DNA from: Paragorgia papillata
Lineage: Eukaryota > Cnidaria > Anthozoa > Scleralcyonacea > Coralliidae
Assembly: GCA_035771165.1 (NCBI GenBank)
Contig: JAWNZC010000311.1
Location: forward strand, 3,002,001 to 3,066,000
Reading direction: 5' to 3'
Length of the DNA: 64,000 nucleotides
Shown: positions 12,020 to 24,351 of the stretch, in pieces
Numbering within the stretch: position 1 is the first letter of the stretch
Layout of the letters: each line of letters begins with the position of its first letter
The notes under the pieces: model-generated
The model's input: only the letters and a program-made list of their open reading frames with translations
The model's database searches: none
Told to the model about the DNA's origin: nothing
Translations under genes and position numbers: made by a program

Positions 12020-12454
12020 AATTTACATGTTTCAGAAACTTAAATGACCCTTAAATATCTCGAGAACAAGACAATATTTTGAGAGACTGAAAACGCCAGT
12101 AAACTATAATTTCCAAATGAGAACTACCGGTATCAATACCAGATTCACGATTTTTTCCTCCTAGTGCCACTTTATATACTCAACAACGTTGAAACAAAGA
12201 CTCCAAGCACTTCTCAGAAATATATGGAGAAAAACTGAATAGAATAACAGACGGCGGGAGAAAGCTACAAAAGTCCTATTGTCTGTAGGTTGTTGATATT
12301 TTTGTTATAGACTATAAAGAAAATTCATTATTATTGTAAATATTTTCTAAGAACACGTTATATGAAAAAATGAAACATTTGGCAAACAAAAAAGCTTTTT
12401 GTACGTTATTGGTGTTTTCAGCTTGAGATGGTAAAGTTTTTCGTATGTTTCTGC

Positions 12455-12556
12455 TGTACAAGCTATGGTAAATTTAACTCAGAGAAAACTCTGTTAAACT
12501 TGGAAATGTCTGGAGCTCAGAGTTTTCTCTGAGTTTAACTGACGACAGCTTGTAGA
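12455..12556. repeat. Inverted repeat around 'aactcagagaaaactctg'
   Basis: 'aaactcagagaaaactctg' faces 'cagagttttctctgagttt' about 35 bp away, and outer bases 'cgtacg/cgtatg' extend the symmetry. It is a probable short MITE. Confidence 0.5.
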
Positions 12557-12596
12557 GCAAAAACGTACGAAAAAAAGCTTTTCCCGAACATTCTCA

Positions 12597-12842
12597 AATC
12601 ATTAATAATTCATAAGATGAAAACAAAGGAAATCAGTACCGAGACGGTGAACTGGAAACCTGGGCTTAATTAGCATAGAATTTTGCCAACTTTCAACGTG
12701 ATTTTTTCATAAAATACTGATTTGTTTGAGAAGCTAGATCAAACACGAGGAAAAGTGTTTCATCCTCTATCCAGTCACCTGGAAATTGGTTAAAAAAACT
12801 CAGCCTATACGGCCTCGTTTTTCAACCACTTCTCGGTGACGA
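12597..12842 (+). repeat. Dispersed repeat, copy 2 of 2
   Basis: Direct copy of 799-1005 with an extra stretch of about 70 bp containing 'ttgccaactttcaacgtg' and 'tcaaacacgaggaaaagtg'. Confidence 0.6.
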
Positions 12843-12849
12843 GCAAAAA

Positions 12850-14060
12850 AACGCAATAGCTTTAGTCAAAAAAGTAGAGTGCTGCGTATAGGGAGTGTTT
12901 TCGATATAGGTGTTTAATTTGTTGAATTCCTGGATCCGTTGGGTCTATTAGGTTTGTTGGGGTTTTTATAGAGTGGAGGGCAGTGCCTACTGCCTGGTGT
13001 AGCTATAAGTAGAAAACAAAGATAACAGCTTGGTGTAGCGGAGTAAATCATAGTTCCTTTTTTTCATTTGCCAAATGCGGTCTCTTTTAAAAAGATTAGA
13101 CTATAAAAACAAAAATAATATCTGCATTCTTTGGGTGGTGCTTCCCGATGATGTAAAGTTGTCATAACTAATTCTCATTTGTCAAACTAATCAGTAACCA
13201 TGGTGATCCAAAACTTTTCTACACGCTACAAGCTTTAAAAATTCAGAGTAACTCTCTTCTAAAAAAATACGCTTAGTTGTTTACTGAACTTTTTAAATCT
13301 CATTGGATCTGTTGGACCCAACGAGAAACCCAACAGAATTAGCTGTTTCTAAATCGCGACCGGTATATATAGTGGGCTAAGCCCTCAGTCCCCATTCAGC
13401 CTCCCTCAGAAAATGTCCCTTTTCCCTGAAGTATAGATTTAAAATGGAAATTTTGGACTCAGCTAGGCGTTGGCTCAACTTTGTAATTCATTCGTATCCA
13501 ACTATATATTTTGATAAGATGTATGTGGTGAATGTTTTCATAAATGAAACAGTCCCAACCCAGCAGTGACAGCAGCATTAAAAATTTGTTCTCAGTGCCT
13601 CGGTGTTTTCTAAGTAATTAAAAAAAAAAAGCCCTTGCTATTTCCTTCTACTTCAACGGTCTTCTTGTGTAGTGTCCGTTAGGCTGTGGTCATTATTTAT
13701 GGGGAGGGGGTGGCAAATAGGTTTGGGGAGGGTGGGCAAAAAAAGTTTTACTCTTCTTTATAGGGTTAAAAATGTTTTATTGGTGAGAGAGGGGGTCACA
13801 AAAGTTTAATGCTTACTATCGGTTTTTAATCACACAGATTCGTAGAATTTTAAAATGCTAACACTTTACAGTACTCATCCAATTCATTGGAGGATGGTGA
13901 ACACAATGTTTATTGAAGTTGGATTTCTGGTTAGTTTGTATTTTGTACCTGCAGTGTTTATTTTTGATAGAAAGTGCAAGTATTCATTATGGTAAAACTC
14001 ACAAAAACACCGATATATATTATCATAAAAAAAAATTGTAACATTTATTCTAAAACTCAT
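12850..14060. other. No gene supported
   Basis: AT-rich sequence. The 'ggtcattatttatgg' repeat at about 13690-13800 is related in inverse orientation to sequence near 30900-31045. An oligo-A run lies at about 13620. No ORF longer than 60 codons with a recognisable motif. Confidence 0.4.
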
Positions 14061-14068
14061 TAAAGGAC

Positions 14069-15483
14069 GAGTGTCCAGCTAATGCATTGCGCGCTTGTGT
14101 TTTTGTTTTCATCAGTACCGTCGAGAGGGGGGAGGGGGGGGGGGGGGGTAGCTAAAAATTCAGTCTGTGAAGATATATCATATATTATAATAATTATCAA
14201 AAACTTAGCGCTGGGGCCCAGTAAAACCTTGGTAAATATATCGGAGGGGGCCCTCGGGCAAATTATGACCCGGGGCCCGTTCTGGCTCTCTACGACCCTG
14301 GTTTTCATACGGGAAACTGGCATCTAACTGCCGCAATATATTAAGTTTCTCATTGTTTGGTTCTCTGCCGATGATATTGGCCATTTCCCAAAAGAGTTGA
14401 AGACTGGTAAAGAGCATTTTTTTAGCGCTTGTGTTTTGGGGATCGTTTGGAGGGACAGTTTCATTGTGTTTACGCTACCAAGCATGAAATATTTCCTTCC
14501 AAACGATCCCAAGTACCCTAGCGTTCCTAACCTGTCACCAGGCTTCAACTCCTTTGGGAAATGGTCAATTATAAGTTTCCAAAAGTCGTTTGAGTCGATT
14601 GGTAGCGATGTCTGACTCCGAATTTGTCGAAAATAATTACAAACGACACTCCACGAATCTATCTATCAGCGTGTTCTATTCGCAACGGCTTTGATTACAA
14701 CGGCCTTTCAAATACATATTTCGCACTTTACAGACTGTGCATAACACTTCTGAATGCTGTATACACGCTCCACGTTTCTGATGTATTTCTGTTCGTCTGC
14801 TCATAGCTATAATGTAGGGAATAAAAAAATCTTACAGGCTTTGCTAGGAAACTGCACGTGTCGAAGAGAAATATATTACTTTTGACGCTCCGCGTGAAAT
14901 TAATTGATAATGATTTGTCTTCGTCTGAGAACTCAAAAATATTTGGATGGTCTTCACTCTTGTGTTTATACTGTAGCCTATTCGAATGGAAAGGAGCCTG
15001 CCACTACAAACAAAACACTGCGATAAATAGCAGTATTGCATTTGAAAATTAAACGCCAGAGAACAAGAGCGCCTAATCAAAACAAATCCTAATCGAAGAT
15101 GCAATCCAACAGGTAAACCTCTTGTAAACAACTAACAGCAGTATGAATGCGTCTTATTTAAATGACAAAACATTGAGTCTAGCTAGCTCTTATTAAATAG
15201 CATCTAATTTAGTCTCTACGTTTTGTAAGAAACGCCGATCGACGAATACTTGTCTCGAAATACAACTCCACGGCCCTCTGAGTGTAATCAAATATTATCA
15301 AAAATATGACAATAACTACTTACAAAATCATATTTCCTCTCACGAAAAATATAAATTGAGTAATTTACTGCAAGGATTGCTCAGATATCGATTCTCGAGG
15401 TATTGCTTCACTTGTTGAATTTCGTGGCCCGAAAAATGGCCGCGAGCAAGGTTGTGAGCGCGCAATGCATTAGCTGGACACTC
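14069..15483. mobile_element. 1.4-kb non-autonomous DNA element with ~28-bp TIRs
   Basis: Left 'gagtgtccagctaatgcatt' and right 'aatgcattagctggacactc' are exact inverted copies, extended by 'gcgcgc'. Inside there is another inverted pair ('ggccatttcccaaaagagttg' near 14380 and 'aactcctttgggaaatggtc' near 14545) and a poly-G tract near 14135. Open frames inside (14205-14548 minus, 14397-14615 plus) are not recognised as transposase. Confidence 0.65.
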
Positions 15484-15612
15484 ACGTTTAATAATTCACG
15501 AGGAAAATTCAAAAGAAATTAAGGTTTAATCATTGTCATGTAATCTGTATATCATGATATAGATTCCTCTTGATTTACATAAACTTTAGCTTTGATTTTC
15601 TCGACTTAATTA

Positions 15613-16016
15613 GGGCCTGTTCACACGAGGCGAGTTATCTCGGGGGGTAGTTATCCTCGGTGTTAGTTTATTTCCAAGTTAAAAAAGTAAACCGTTCACA
15701 TGAGACCGAGATAACTCGGGGGATAGGGATAACTCGGTCGGAGCGATAGGGTGACCCTAGCCCCCGAGTTATCCCTACCTCCATGTGAACGCTTTCACCC
15801 GAGTTATCTCGGGGGGTAGGGTCAACTTAGGCATGCGTATTTATGCTGTTGCTCGGGATAACTCGGGGTGAAGCGTTCACATGAAGCTTGGGTTATCTCG
15901 GGGGCCAGGGACAACTCGGTAGTTGCGTTTTATCATGTGAAATAGGGTCAACTTTGACCCTAGCCCCCGAGTTATCCCTACCCCCCGAGATAACCCGGTC
16001 TCGTGTGAACAGGCCC
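15613..16016. mobile_element. Harbinger-like MITE with TTA target duplication
   Basis: The ends 'gggcctgttcacacgag' and 'ctcgtgtgaacaggccc' are inverted copies, and the interior is a series of 'gttatctcgggggg' repeats in both orientations. TTA lies on each side (15610-15612 and 16017-16019), the duplication expected for PIF/Harbinger-mobilised MITEs. Confidence 0.75.
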
Positions 16017-16072
16017 TTAGACAACGTTCTTTTTAGAAAAATGACTTCGCCAATGAATTTACCAAATAGATC

Positions 16073-16180
16073 GTTTTAGAAGTAATTTACAGAATTCGTG
16101 TCCGTTCTGTATTGGGATACAGGCACTCGGCTTCGCCTCGTGTTTGTATACCCCAATACAGAACGGCCACTTCTGTGAAT
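16073..16180. repeat. Small foldback with 'ggccac..ctgt.aatagtac' end
   Basis: 'tccgttctgtattggg' faces 'ccccaatacagaacgg', and the outer bases 'aatttacaga' face 'tctgtgaatagtac'. The same outer motif borders both ends of the large palindrome at 18915-30433. Confidence 0.5.
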
Positions 16181-16199
16181 AGTACTTATGTGATGATTT

Positions 16200-16232
16200 A
16201 TATATATATTAAGTATATATATATATATATTA
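16200..16232. repeat. (TA)n-rich tract
   Basis: Tandem ta units interrupted by 'ttaag'. Similar (TA)n tracts at about 16930-16960, 30720-30750, 57182-57214, 58632-58690, 60075-60107 and 62590-62624 punctuate the window. Confidence 0.8.
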
Positions 16233-16239
16233 AGGACTT

Positions 16240-16385
16240 ATTAACCGAGTGCGAGGTCTGTACGGGAAAGTATTTGCCTGAGGTTTTCGTACAGACCGAG
16301 CGACGAAAGAGCGAGGTTTGTGCGATAAAACCGAGGGCAAATACTTTCCCGTACAGACCGAGCAAACGAGGTTAATAAGGAATTT
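16240..16385. mobile_element. Foldback MITE around 'acgggaaagtatttgcc'
   Basis: 'gtctgtacgggaaagtattt' at the left is inverted as 'aaatactttcccgtacagac' at the right, with outer 'ttattaacc' and 'ggttaataa'. Confidence 0.65.
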
Positions 16386-16819
16386 ATTATATGGCTATTG
16401 GTTCATTCTATTTTTAAGTTTCGAGTGTTGTTTTTGTCTTCGGAGTATGCTGTTTACCTTACACGTTAAATTTTTCGTGTCGCTACTTGGCCTTCTTGTT
16501 TACACCAGTTCGGCCTTTATTTTTCGTGTTTTTAGATAAACAGCTTTAAAGAAAACCAGCAGCAATGTTCTAGCACATTTTATTGTTCAGAATATTTGAA
16601 TAAAGATAACCAGTTCTCTTTTATTTTTTATTCAAATCAACTCAGAAATGTTCTCGCCAAAACTTGCAGGGCCGAGAAAAAAGCGTATTGGCCCGGACAC
16701 AGACCGGAGGTCAATATCGTAAAATCCCGACCTCTCAGGAACCAATCAGCGTGCGTCGTTTTGCGTACGGACCGGAAATAAAACCCGGCCATATAATAAA
16801 TATAATATATATATATATA

Positions 16820-16905
16820 AATCATCACAAGTAGACTTTAAAGGGGCAGTGCTGCGAAACGTTAAAATAATTTTTTTTAAAGTCTACTTGTGATGATTTA
16901 TAAAT
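16820..16905. repeat. Foldback beside a (TA)n tract
   Basis: 'aatcatcacaagtagacttt' and 'aaagtctacttgtgatgatt' are inverted copies around a 40-bp centre that contains 'gcagtgctgcgaaacgtt'. The 'gcgaaacgtt' box recalls the 3' half of a hammerhead core, but no CTGANGA box is present. Confidence 0.55.
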
Positions 16906-17014
16906 GGTTGTAGACTGGAAGAAGGCTGAGTTTGTTGAACGCTATATATATATATATTTCTAAAACTCATTAATAATTCATGAGGAAAATTCAAAATAAA
17001 TTAAGGTTTAATAA

Positions 17015-17120
17015 AGGTCTGTTTACCCCGACACAGAACTAATCAATAAAACATCAGTACCTGTAAATCTGATACAGAACTCATGTTTTATTAACCAGTT
17101 TTGTATCAGATTTACACCAT
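17015..17120. repeat. Foldback 'gtaaatctgatacagaact'
   Basis: 'aataaaacatcagtacctgtaaatctgatac' and 'gtatcagatttacac' plus 'catgttttatt' form inverted pairs. Probable MITE. Confidence 0.45.
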
Positions 17121-17242
17121 CCACACACTTCCCCACTCTTTACGAATTTACTGTAAATCAAAGTAAAAAATCATGAATTAAATTCTTTATTCAGTTTCAC
17201 GTCAACAAAATTACGCACACTAGATTACAAACAACTCGACCA

Positions 17243-18593
17243 TTACTGTTTTGGACACATGTTAACAGTTAAATTCACCGTACAATTATTGAAAATAGGA
17301 TTCACCATAACATTCGAGTTATTATCTGTATTCGAATGATCCTTGCTTTCCTTGTTTTCCTCAACCATAGCTATTTCACAAAGAAGATCATCCGAATTAT
17401 CGTCATCAAACAAACTCGAAACATATTCATCCCCTAATTCAGGTATCTCGATTTGACTCAGAATCTCATCGGTCCCTTCCAATTCATTCCAAAAAATCTC
17501 CTCTGGCCCACTCTGAAAAAGGTTGGTTGCACAAGTTACCCTTAATTAGTGTGCCGTCTTCCTTGTTAATCCCGCTCTTGCGCATAGTTTTTCAGGCAAA
17601 ATCTTATTCAATGTATTAATGCCAACAGCTATACACTCTCATAATCAAACACTTTGGAGTTTCTATGCGGTCGGAAGTAAAATGCTTCTATGTTCTCTGC
17701 TAGTTTCTGGATTTTGCTCAAATACATCTTATAGATATACACCAAACATCTGCTATGTTCAACCCCTGGTTTGTGACAGAAATGTCTAACCACACGTGGT
17801 TGATACTTCAAATCATTCAATCCACCATGGAAAGTCTGACTAAAACTTTCATCAAACACAACATGATTATTTTCAACTCGAATATTACGAAACGGCAATT
17901 GACCATGTTCGGCAGCTCGTAAACCGAACATTTTACCATTATAGAAATATATTGTATGTAAAAGACACTCAGCTGTTTCGGTCCCCATAACGCCTTTGGC
18001 CCACATAATCTCCTCTTCTTCAGCCGTTATCTCGCGTCTTTCGGGCTTTTTGCATTTCGTCGACAGTCCTTCCCTCGTGCCTAATTCTCTCATCTCTGCG
18101 TCTAACACCTTGCGAAACAAACTCAGCCTATAACAGAATTCCACTGCTGAATTAATCAAATTAATTGGCGATGTTATTTATTAAAGAAATTCAAACTTAC
18201 CTTCGATCAGTTTTGTCCACTAAATTAACACTATCCTTAGGCCTCAATTCTGCCAAATGTCGATTTATACCACATATGATGCAATATAAAGTCCGTGGTG
18301 GGTACCGTTCACCATTCTTTTTCGCTAATTCTTGTACAAATTTCGCAAGCCAAAAACTAAGCGACTCCACTTCAAAATTTTCTACCTTAGTACTTAGATC
18401 TTGCAACTTGCATTTATTATCCAAACCCAACGTACTTGGCTCATTAATTACCGCCGTACTTTTTCTGTTCATCTTCCACTCTTCAAAGATGTTATAAGCC
18501 CATTTCGATGAGTATCGAGTGTTTGGCGGAACCATTGCTTCCATCATTCGTCGTTCATCTTCTTCGCTTTTTGCCCCTCTAAAGCGCTTCATT
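17243..18593 (-). pseudogene. Decayed Crypton-like tyrosine recombinase (DUF3504 / ZMYM2-QRICH1 type)
   Basis: Exon A (18593 or upstream to 18201) has the SSKWAYNIFEEW start and the YPPRTLYCIICGINRHL box of Crypton-derived proteins. A 73-bp intron (18128-18200, gtaag ... tatag) joins in phase to exon B at 18127, which reads FRKVLDAEMRELG and the EEEIMWAKG and MFGLRAAEHGQL boxes. After VFDYESV the frame is broken at about 17629, and the next segment (VGINTLNKILPEKL) continues in another frame. A TAA then sits where the catalytic HxLR box begins, just before LRVTCATNLFQSG. The usual GHRS/Tyr region is missing before the acidic tail that ends PIFNNCTVNLTVN. Family membership is a confident inference; loss of function is seen directly. 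Confidence 0.65.
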
Positions 18594-19012
18594 GTTCGAG
18601 AAACACACAAGTCAACCCTACTCGAATCAACACCACACGAAGCGAAGTATCTTATCTGTGAATCTGCAATGCTAAACAGTTTTTAAACTTCGGAATTCAA
18701 GCTCGACAAAATTTAATACTCACCACACCTCTGTAATCCTTAAGGGACTTATCCGTTATTGAAATTCTCTAAATTTGCATACAGCTTCTCCAAACCTTTT
18801 ATTGTCGGAATTGCACTGATTTTAACTCGCAAATAAATAATTAATCATTCTTAACTTTCCCTATATTTTAAAGAGGACTTCTCGTTTTAAAACAAGCTAT
18901 TGCGAGTTTTAGAAGTACTATTTACAGAATGAGTGGCCAGTAGTGATACCCCCCCATATGGAGTTCAAAGGGATGCCGCCTCATTAAATATTCAACTTAT
19001 TATTTATTCATT

Positions 19013-19175
19013 CTCATGCTCCTTTGGGACAGTCTAACCCTAATCTGATTACGTCATTATGTCTCAGGCTCCTTTGGGACCTCCAAACCCTAATCTCATT
19101 ATTTATGCGTACATCATTATTTCTCAGGTTCCTTTGGGACTTCCTAACCCTAACTTGTTTTCCCCCCAACCCTAG
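19013..19175 (+). repeat. Imperfect tandem repeats near the left outer end of the palindrome
   Basis: Three copies of a unit containing 'ctcctttgggac', 'aaccctaa' and 'attacgtcatta' or similar, spaced about 60-70 bp. Mirrored at about 30170-30335. They may be remnants of the original element's terminal repeats. Confidence 0.6.
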
Positions 19176-19781
19176 CTTTTATCCAACCCCCTGGTTTTCA
19201 CTACGTTATATTCGATAGCTCTCCGACTGATTTCCGAAGTTACGTCATTATCAAAAGGCATCCCACTTTCTTCCTTATAAGTATTAGTAATTACCGTTTG
19301 ATTTATACACATAGCCTAAATGATAGTCGATAGTTGTGGGACACATAGACGTACAGAGCATGCGTACAGTAAACTTTAACAAAATAGACGTTCTTTACAA
19401 GGAACTAAAGAGAAATTAATAGAGACACTTTATATTTTTTATCTGAAACCTTGTCTGGAGAAATAGAGACAGTTTTGAACAGTCTAAATGTCTGAATTGG
19501 CAGAGATAACGTATAGACTTAAATTAATAGTATATCATGAATATTATATTAGTTGGTATTTGCATAAGCCATGTGTAAAATCTCATTAGGAGGTGATTAA
19601 AAGGTCATTAACAAATAAAACAATGAGACACGTTCAGGCAAGCGGACTTGTAACCATAGAGAATGTACAGCGTCGCTTCGTCTCATTCGAACTCTGTTCT
19701 CGTCCGAGTATTATCGAAAGTGTTTTGGCGTGTTTTGGAAAGTGATTGGAAAGTTTTATTGGATTCTTGGCTGTGATCAAG

Positions 19782-22700
19782 ATGTCTCAAACAGTAAGTT
19801 GATCTATTAAGCATTTATGAAACGTTTAGTCATTGAATAAAACTCTAGAATTTGTGTTTACGAAATTCCCTCTTATGTTTCTAGATTGATATTGTTGATC
19901 TCATCAAGTCTTGTGAGACTGAGAGTGCTCTTGAGCTTTTGGAGCAATCGTTCGTGTTTACTGAGGAGCAAAAACGGGCTGCTTTACAACAGAGGATCGT
20001 GTTTTGGACCAACGCCATGGCCGAAGATATCCAACGAGAGATTGAGACGCCAGCAGATGTTGTACCGGATTTGATGGCTAACTGGGCCGACGAAGAACGG
20101 CGCCAATTCAACGAGGATTGGAACAACGATGAGTTCTTGTGTCCAGACGAGGAAGCGACTGAAGACGCTGAACAACCCGAGATCCCTGAACCAATGGAAA
20201 ACCAAATGGGAGAAGGTAGCAAACGAAAGCGGGGTGATGATACCGAGTCTTCCCCTAAACGCCTAAAACCCGAGGATTATTTCACCATCAAGTCTGTGAA
20301 ACAAGTGAACGTCCGGAAATTCAAAACCACAGGTACAGACTATACTGTTCAGTTTTTACCTTTAAATATTCATGGAGTTTCTAACGTTAGTAGTGTGTTG
20401 AACAGTGCTTTTAAGCACTTATTTGATCGGTTAACCTCCGATATGTCCCCACATGATCAAGTCCGCCTCATCTTAAACTCCCAACAGTTAGACCGTCCCA
20501 TTTCTTTACCTTTCCTTCAACGAGATCAGCTGACCCCTGAAAAATTCCTGGCCGCCGTGGAACGCGTCGTGCAGTCCAACACGCAATTTACCTTGGACGA
20601 ATCGGTCAACGTTAACGTTGTCCACGTCGAAATGCCTCACGGTGGGGCAGGAAAAAGGCGCGATGTAGTTAATCTCCAGAGCTACCTGAACAAGAAACGG
20701 TGCCTTCTGCAAATTAGAAACAAAGACGAACTTTGTTGTGCGAGAGCCATCGTGGTTGCAAAAGCAAAAATTGACAAAGACCCACAATACAAAAGTATCA
20801 CTAGCCATTCAGGAACACTGCTAGGTCGTTTGACCCGCGAACTCCACGAGACTGCTGGTGTCCCCCTGGGTCCCTGTGGTATCGAGGAGATCAAGAAGTT
20901 CCAGGCTGTCCTCCCTGGATACGAGATCAACGTGGTTTCCAAGGAACACTTGAACGCTCTGATTTATTCCGGTCCCGAAGCTGACAAACACCTGTATCTC
21001 TACCACCATGACAACCACTACGATGTCATTACGAGTATGCCAGCCTTCCTCGCCAGGAAACAGTACTGCCATACGTGCAAGAAAGGATACGACAAGATAA
21101 CAGACCATCCGTGTGGAGACTTGTGCAAGTTGTGTCATATACAGAACTGTCCTGTCGTCAAGTGGAAATACTGCAAAGACTGCAATCGGTTTTTTAAAAG
21201 CGACGAATGCTTCGCCCGCCACAAGGCATCCGTTGGACAACAAAAACCTCTCTGTTCTTCACTGACCAAGTGCCAGAAATGTCAACGCGTCGTCACCCGA
21301 GCCAGCATCCACGACCATCACTGCGGCCTTGTTCGTTGCACCGTATGCCAAAAATACGTCAAACCAGAGAACCACCAGTGCTATATGCAACCGATCGAAA
21401 AAAGAAAACCACGAACTGCCCGAGAAAACACCAATAACGAGTTTCTTGACGACGATGTAGCTGTGGACAACGACGTCGACGATACTGTCGAGCGAGAGCA
21501 AAACTTGATGTTTTTCGACTTCGAATGTACGCAAGACGATGGTCAACACATTCCAAATCTCTGTGTAGTTCAGAACGAAAGCGGTGATGAGTTCGTGTTT
21601 TCTGGGCCCAATACCAAAGACGAATTCTGCGAGTGGGTCTTTCAGATCGAGAACGCCAATACCACCTTCATCGCCCACAATTTTCAAGCGTATGATGGTT
21701 ACTTTATCCTGCAGTACCTCTATAAAAACGGTATTACTCCTGAGGTGATTACTCGCGGTGCCAAGATCCTTTCTCTCTTCGTGCCAGAATTGAAAATTAA
21801 GTTCATCGACTCGCTCTGCTTCATTCCAATGCGCTTAGCTGATTTTCCCAAGACGTTTGGTATTACCGAGCTCCAGAAAGGATACTTTCCTCACTTTTTT
21901 AACAGTGCCGAAAACCAGGACTACGTTGGTCCTTTACCCGATGAGATGTACTTCGATCCTGATGGTATGAGTCCCGGTGATCGCGAGAAATTTCATGCAT
22001 GGTACAACGATCTTCAGAACCAAGACTACGTCTTCGACTTTCAAGAGGAAATCCTACGTTATTGCCAATCGGATGTTGACATTTTACGCCGTTGTTGTCT
22101 CGAGTTCCGCGAACTTTTCCATGGTGTAACTGATGTAGATCCCTTTGCCCAATGTCTCACTATCGCTTCTGCGTGTAATCTTGTTTTCCGTAAAACGTTC
22201 CTGCGTGAGAACTCCATTGCCATCATTCCACCTCAAGGCTACAGACCAGAGCATAAACAGTCCGTCATTGCGCTCAAGATGTTAACCTGGATTGCCCTTC
22301 GAGACGACATCGCCATCCGTCACGCTCGCAATCATGGAGAACAACGGATTGGAAAATATCTCGTAGACGGGTTCAACGCCGAAACGAACGCCGTATGGGA
22401 GATACAGGGTTGCCTGTGGCATGGATGTGAACGCTGCTACGCCAGAGACACGGTCAACCCAGTCAACCAACTAACGATGCACGACCTTCGACAACGAACC
22501 CTCGAAAAAACGCAGTTTTTGAAGGATAATGGGTACAACGTCGTCGAAATATGGACCTGCGACATTGATCGCCAACTCGAGACAGATCCTGAGATGAAGA
22601 CCTTCTTTGAACGCTTCGAGATCTCCGAGCCCCTGCAACCGAGAGAAGGTTTCTTCGGCGGGAGAACGAACGCGACGCGTCTCTTCTACGAAGCCCAGCC

Positions 22701-23284
22701 TGACGAGAAAATCCAATACGTGGATTTCTGTAGCCTGTACCCGTGGTGCAATAAATACGGTGAATACCCCATTGGTCACCCCGAAATCATCACTGAGAAC
22801 TTTCAACCTATTGACGAATACTTTGGTCTGGTGAAATGTTCCGTTCTGCCTCCTCGTGGTCTCTACCATCCCGTCCTACCGTATCGTACCCAAGGAAAAT
22901 TGATGTTTCCGCTCTGTCGCACCTGCGCCGACACCCTTCAGCAAGAACCCTGTGACCACCTCGACGTCGACAGAGCATTGCATGGAACGTGGGTCACCTT
23001 GGAGCTGCAGAAAGCGTTGGAGATGGGGTACCGTTTGGTCAAGATCGATGAGGTTTGGCACTTTCCTGAACATACAGGCGGCCTGTTCAAAGAATATGTC
23101 GATACGTTCCTCAAAATCAAACAAGAAGCCAGTGGTTTTCCGGTAGATTGCGACACAGACGAGAAGAAGGCACAGTACATAGCCGACTACGCTGCTAACG
23201 AAGGGATTCAGCTGGATCCGAATCATATTGTCAAGAATCCTGGTCTGAGGGCGCTGGCAAAGCTGATGTTGAATTCTTTTTGGG
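19782..23284 (+). pseudogene. Protein-primed-type DNA polymerase B, left-arm copy, 3' truncated
   Basis: Exon 1 is only four codons (19782-19793, ATG TCT CAA ACA), followed by a 91-bp intron (gtaagt ... ttctag) and a 3.4-kb exon 2 from 19885. The frame contains an acidic N-terminal region, a Cys/His-rich zinc region (about residues 390-490), the exonuclease motif FDFECTQD (about residue 545), HNFQAYDGYF (about 600), palm motif A VDFCSLYP (about 950) and motif B at the exon end (LMLNSFWGK). The donor GT at 23285 is intact, but 611 bp spanning the 3' splice site and most of exon 3 are gone. The DTD metal-binding motif C is therefore missing and a stop follows immediately. This copy cannot make a working polymerase. 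Confidence 0.85.
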
Positions 23285-23375
23285 GTAAGTAGAACAAAAT
23301 ATAATGGATTAAATGTGAATGGAGGAGTGAGTGGGGGGCCTGGGGGAGACGTAATGCATTTGTTTACACATATAG

Positions 23376-23384
23376 GCTAAGAAT
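23376..23384 (+). other. Deletion junction, 611 bp lost
   Basis: The left arm runs straight from intron sequence (ggctaa) into exon 3 (gaatgtgataac). Both sides of the lost segment in the right arm carry TAA (25356-25358 and 25967-25969), so the join shows 3-bp microhomology. Confidence 0.85.
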
Positions 23385-23596
23385 GTGATAACTAGGAGTG
23401 AAACTAAGGATTATAGGATCGTATACAATAAACGTGTGCTTGTAAATAACTTTGATACTTTACCTTACGGATTTTAACTTGTGTGTTTGTAAATAATTTT
23501 AAACTTTTGTGTATGTTTGTAAATAGGAAACTGAAATTATACATTTTTTATAAACACTATTCATTTGTGTTATTCTGGTGTGAGGGATAGGAGGTG

Positions 23597-23827
23597 AGAT
23601 TCAATGATTCAATCTTAGGATTCAATGATTCAATCTTAGGATTCAATGATTCAATCTTAGGATTCAATGATTCAATCTTAGGATTCAATGATTCAATCTT
23701 AGGATTCAATGATTCAATCTTAGGATTCAGTGATTCAATCTTAGGATTCAATGATTCAATCTTAGGATTCAATGATTCAATCTTAGGATTCAATGATTCA
23801 ATCTTAGGATTCAATGATTCAATCTTA
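23597..23827 (+). repeat. 21-bp tandem repeat array, left arm
   Basis: About 11 copies of 'gattcaatgattcaatctta' plus 'g', between the PolB remnant and the ATPase gene. One copy carries a g variant (gattcagtgattc) near 23727 that has its mirror partner in the right arm. The unit length (7 codons) makes all frames open, but there is no start context and the frames are not called as proteins. Confidence 0.9.
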
Positions 23828-23862
23828 TAAAAAACAGTTGCGTGAAAGAGTGACATCAGTTT

Positions 23863-24351
23863 ATGATTGACAGTCCCCGGGTGAACATGTCTTACGTTTG
23901 TGAAGTCTGCGAAAAAACATTCGCTACATCAAGTAATCGTCTACGCCATATGAGGTCTTTTCATCATAAAAGGTCTATCACTGATAGGGTAACAACATCT
24001 GCCCCATTTACTACTATGACAACTACATTCACCCCTGAGAGTCAAAAAACGTACTCGATACAACTTACACATCCGTTTGGACTCTTGGTCTCTGGAGGCA
24101 CCAAAAGTGGGAAAACAACTTTTGTCAAACAGTTATTGGTTTATGCTAAGATCATGATCGACCCACCTCCGGAAAACATCGTGTATTTTTATTCCGAGTA
24201 TCAAGATACATTTGCTGAAATAGAATCACTAATTCCAGGGATTCAGTTTGTCCAAGGTTTGCCCCAATCGATGTTGGATAGCATTAACCCCCAAACAAGA
24301 AATCTATTTATCTTTGATGAAATAAGTTTTGCACGATATAAATTACACTGA
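23863..24351 (+). pseudogene. C2H2 zinc finger-A32-type packaging ATPase, left-arm fragment
   Basis: The N terminus has a C2H2 finger (CEVCEKTF ... HMRSFHHK). A P-loop ATPase domain follows with Walker A GGTKSGKTT at about residue 77-85. The Walker B strand begins (NLFIFDE) but the arm ends there at about 24313, and the following residues come from the central spacer read backwards. Only the first 150 residues are element-derived, so the gene is inactive. The fold resembles poxvirus A32 and Polinton DNA-packaging ATPases. Confidence 0.8.

Noticed and set aside
20506..22869. Minus-strand ORFs of 100-142 codons opposite PolB in the left arm (and their mirrors in the right arm)
   Set aside because: They mirror PolB coding constraint and contain no domain.
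23597..23827. CRISPR-like array
   Set aside because: Repeats are contiguous with no spacers, and the DNA is eukaryotic.
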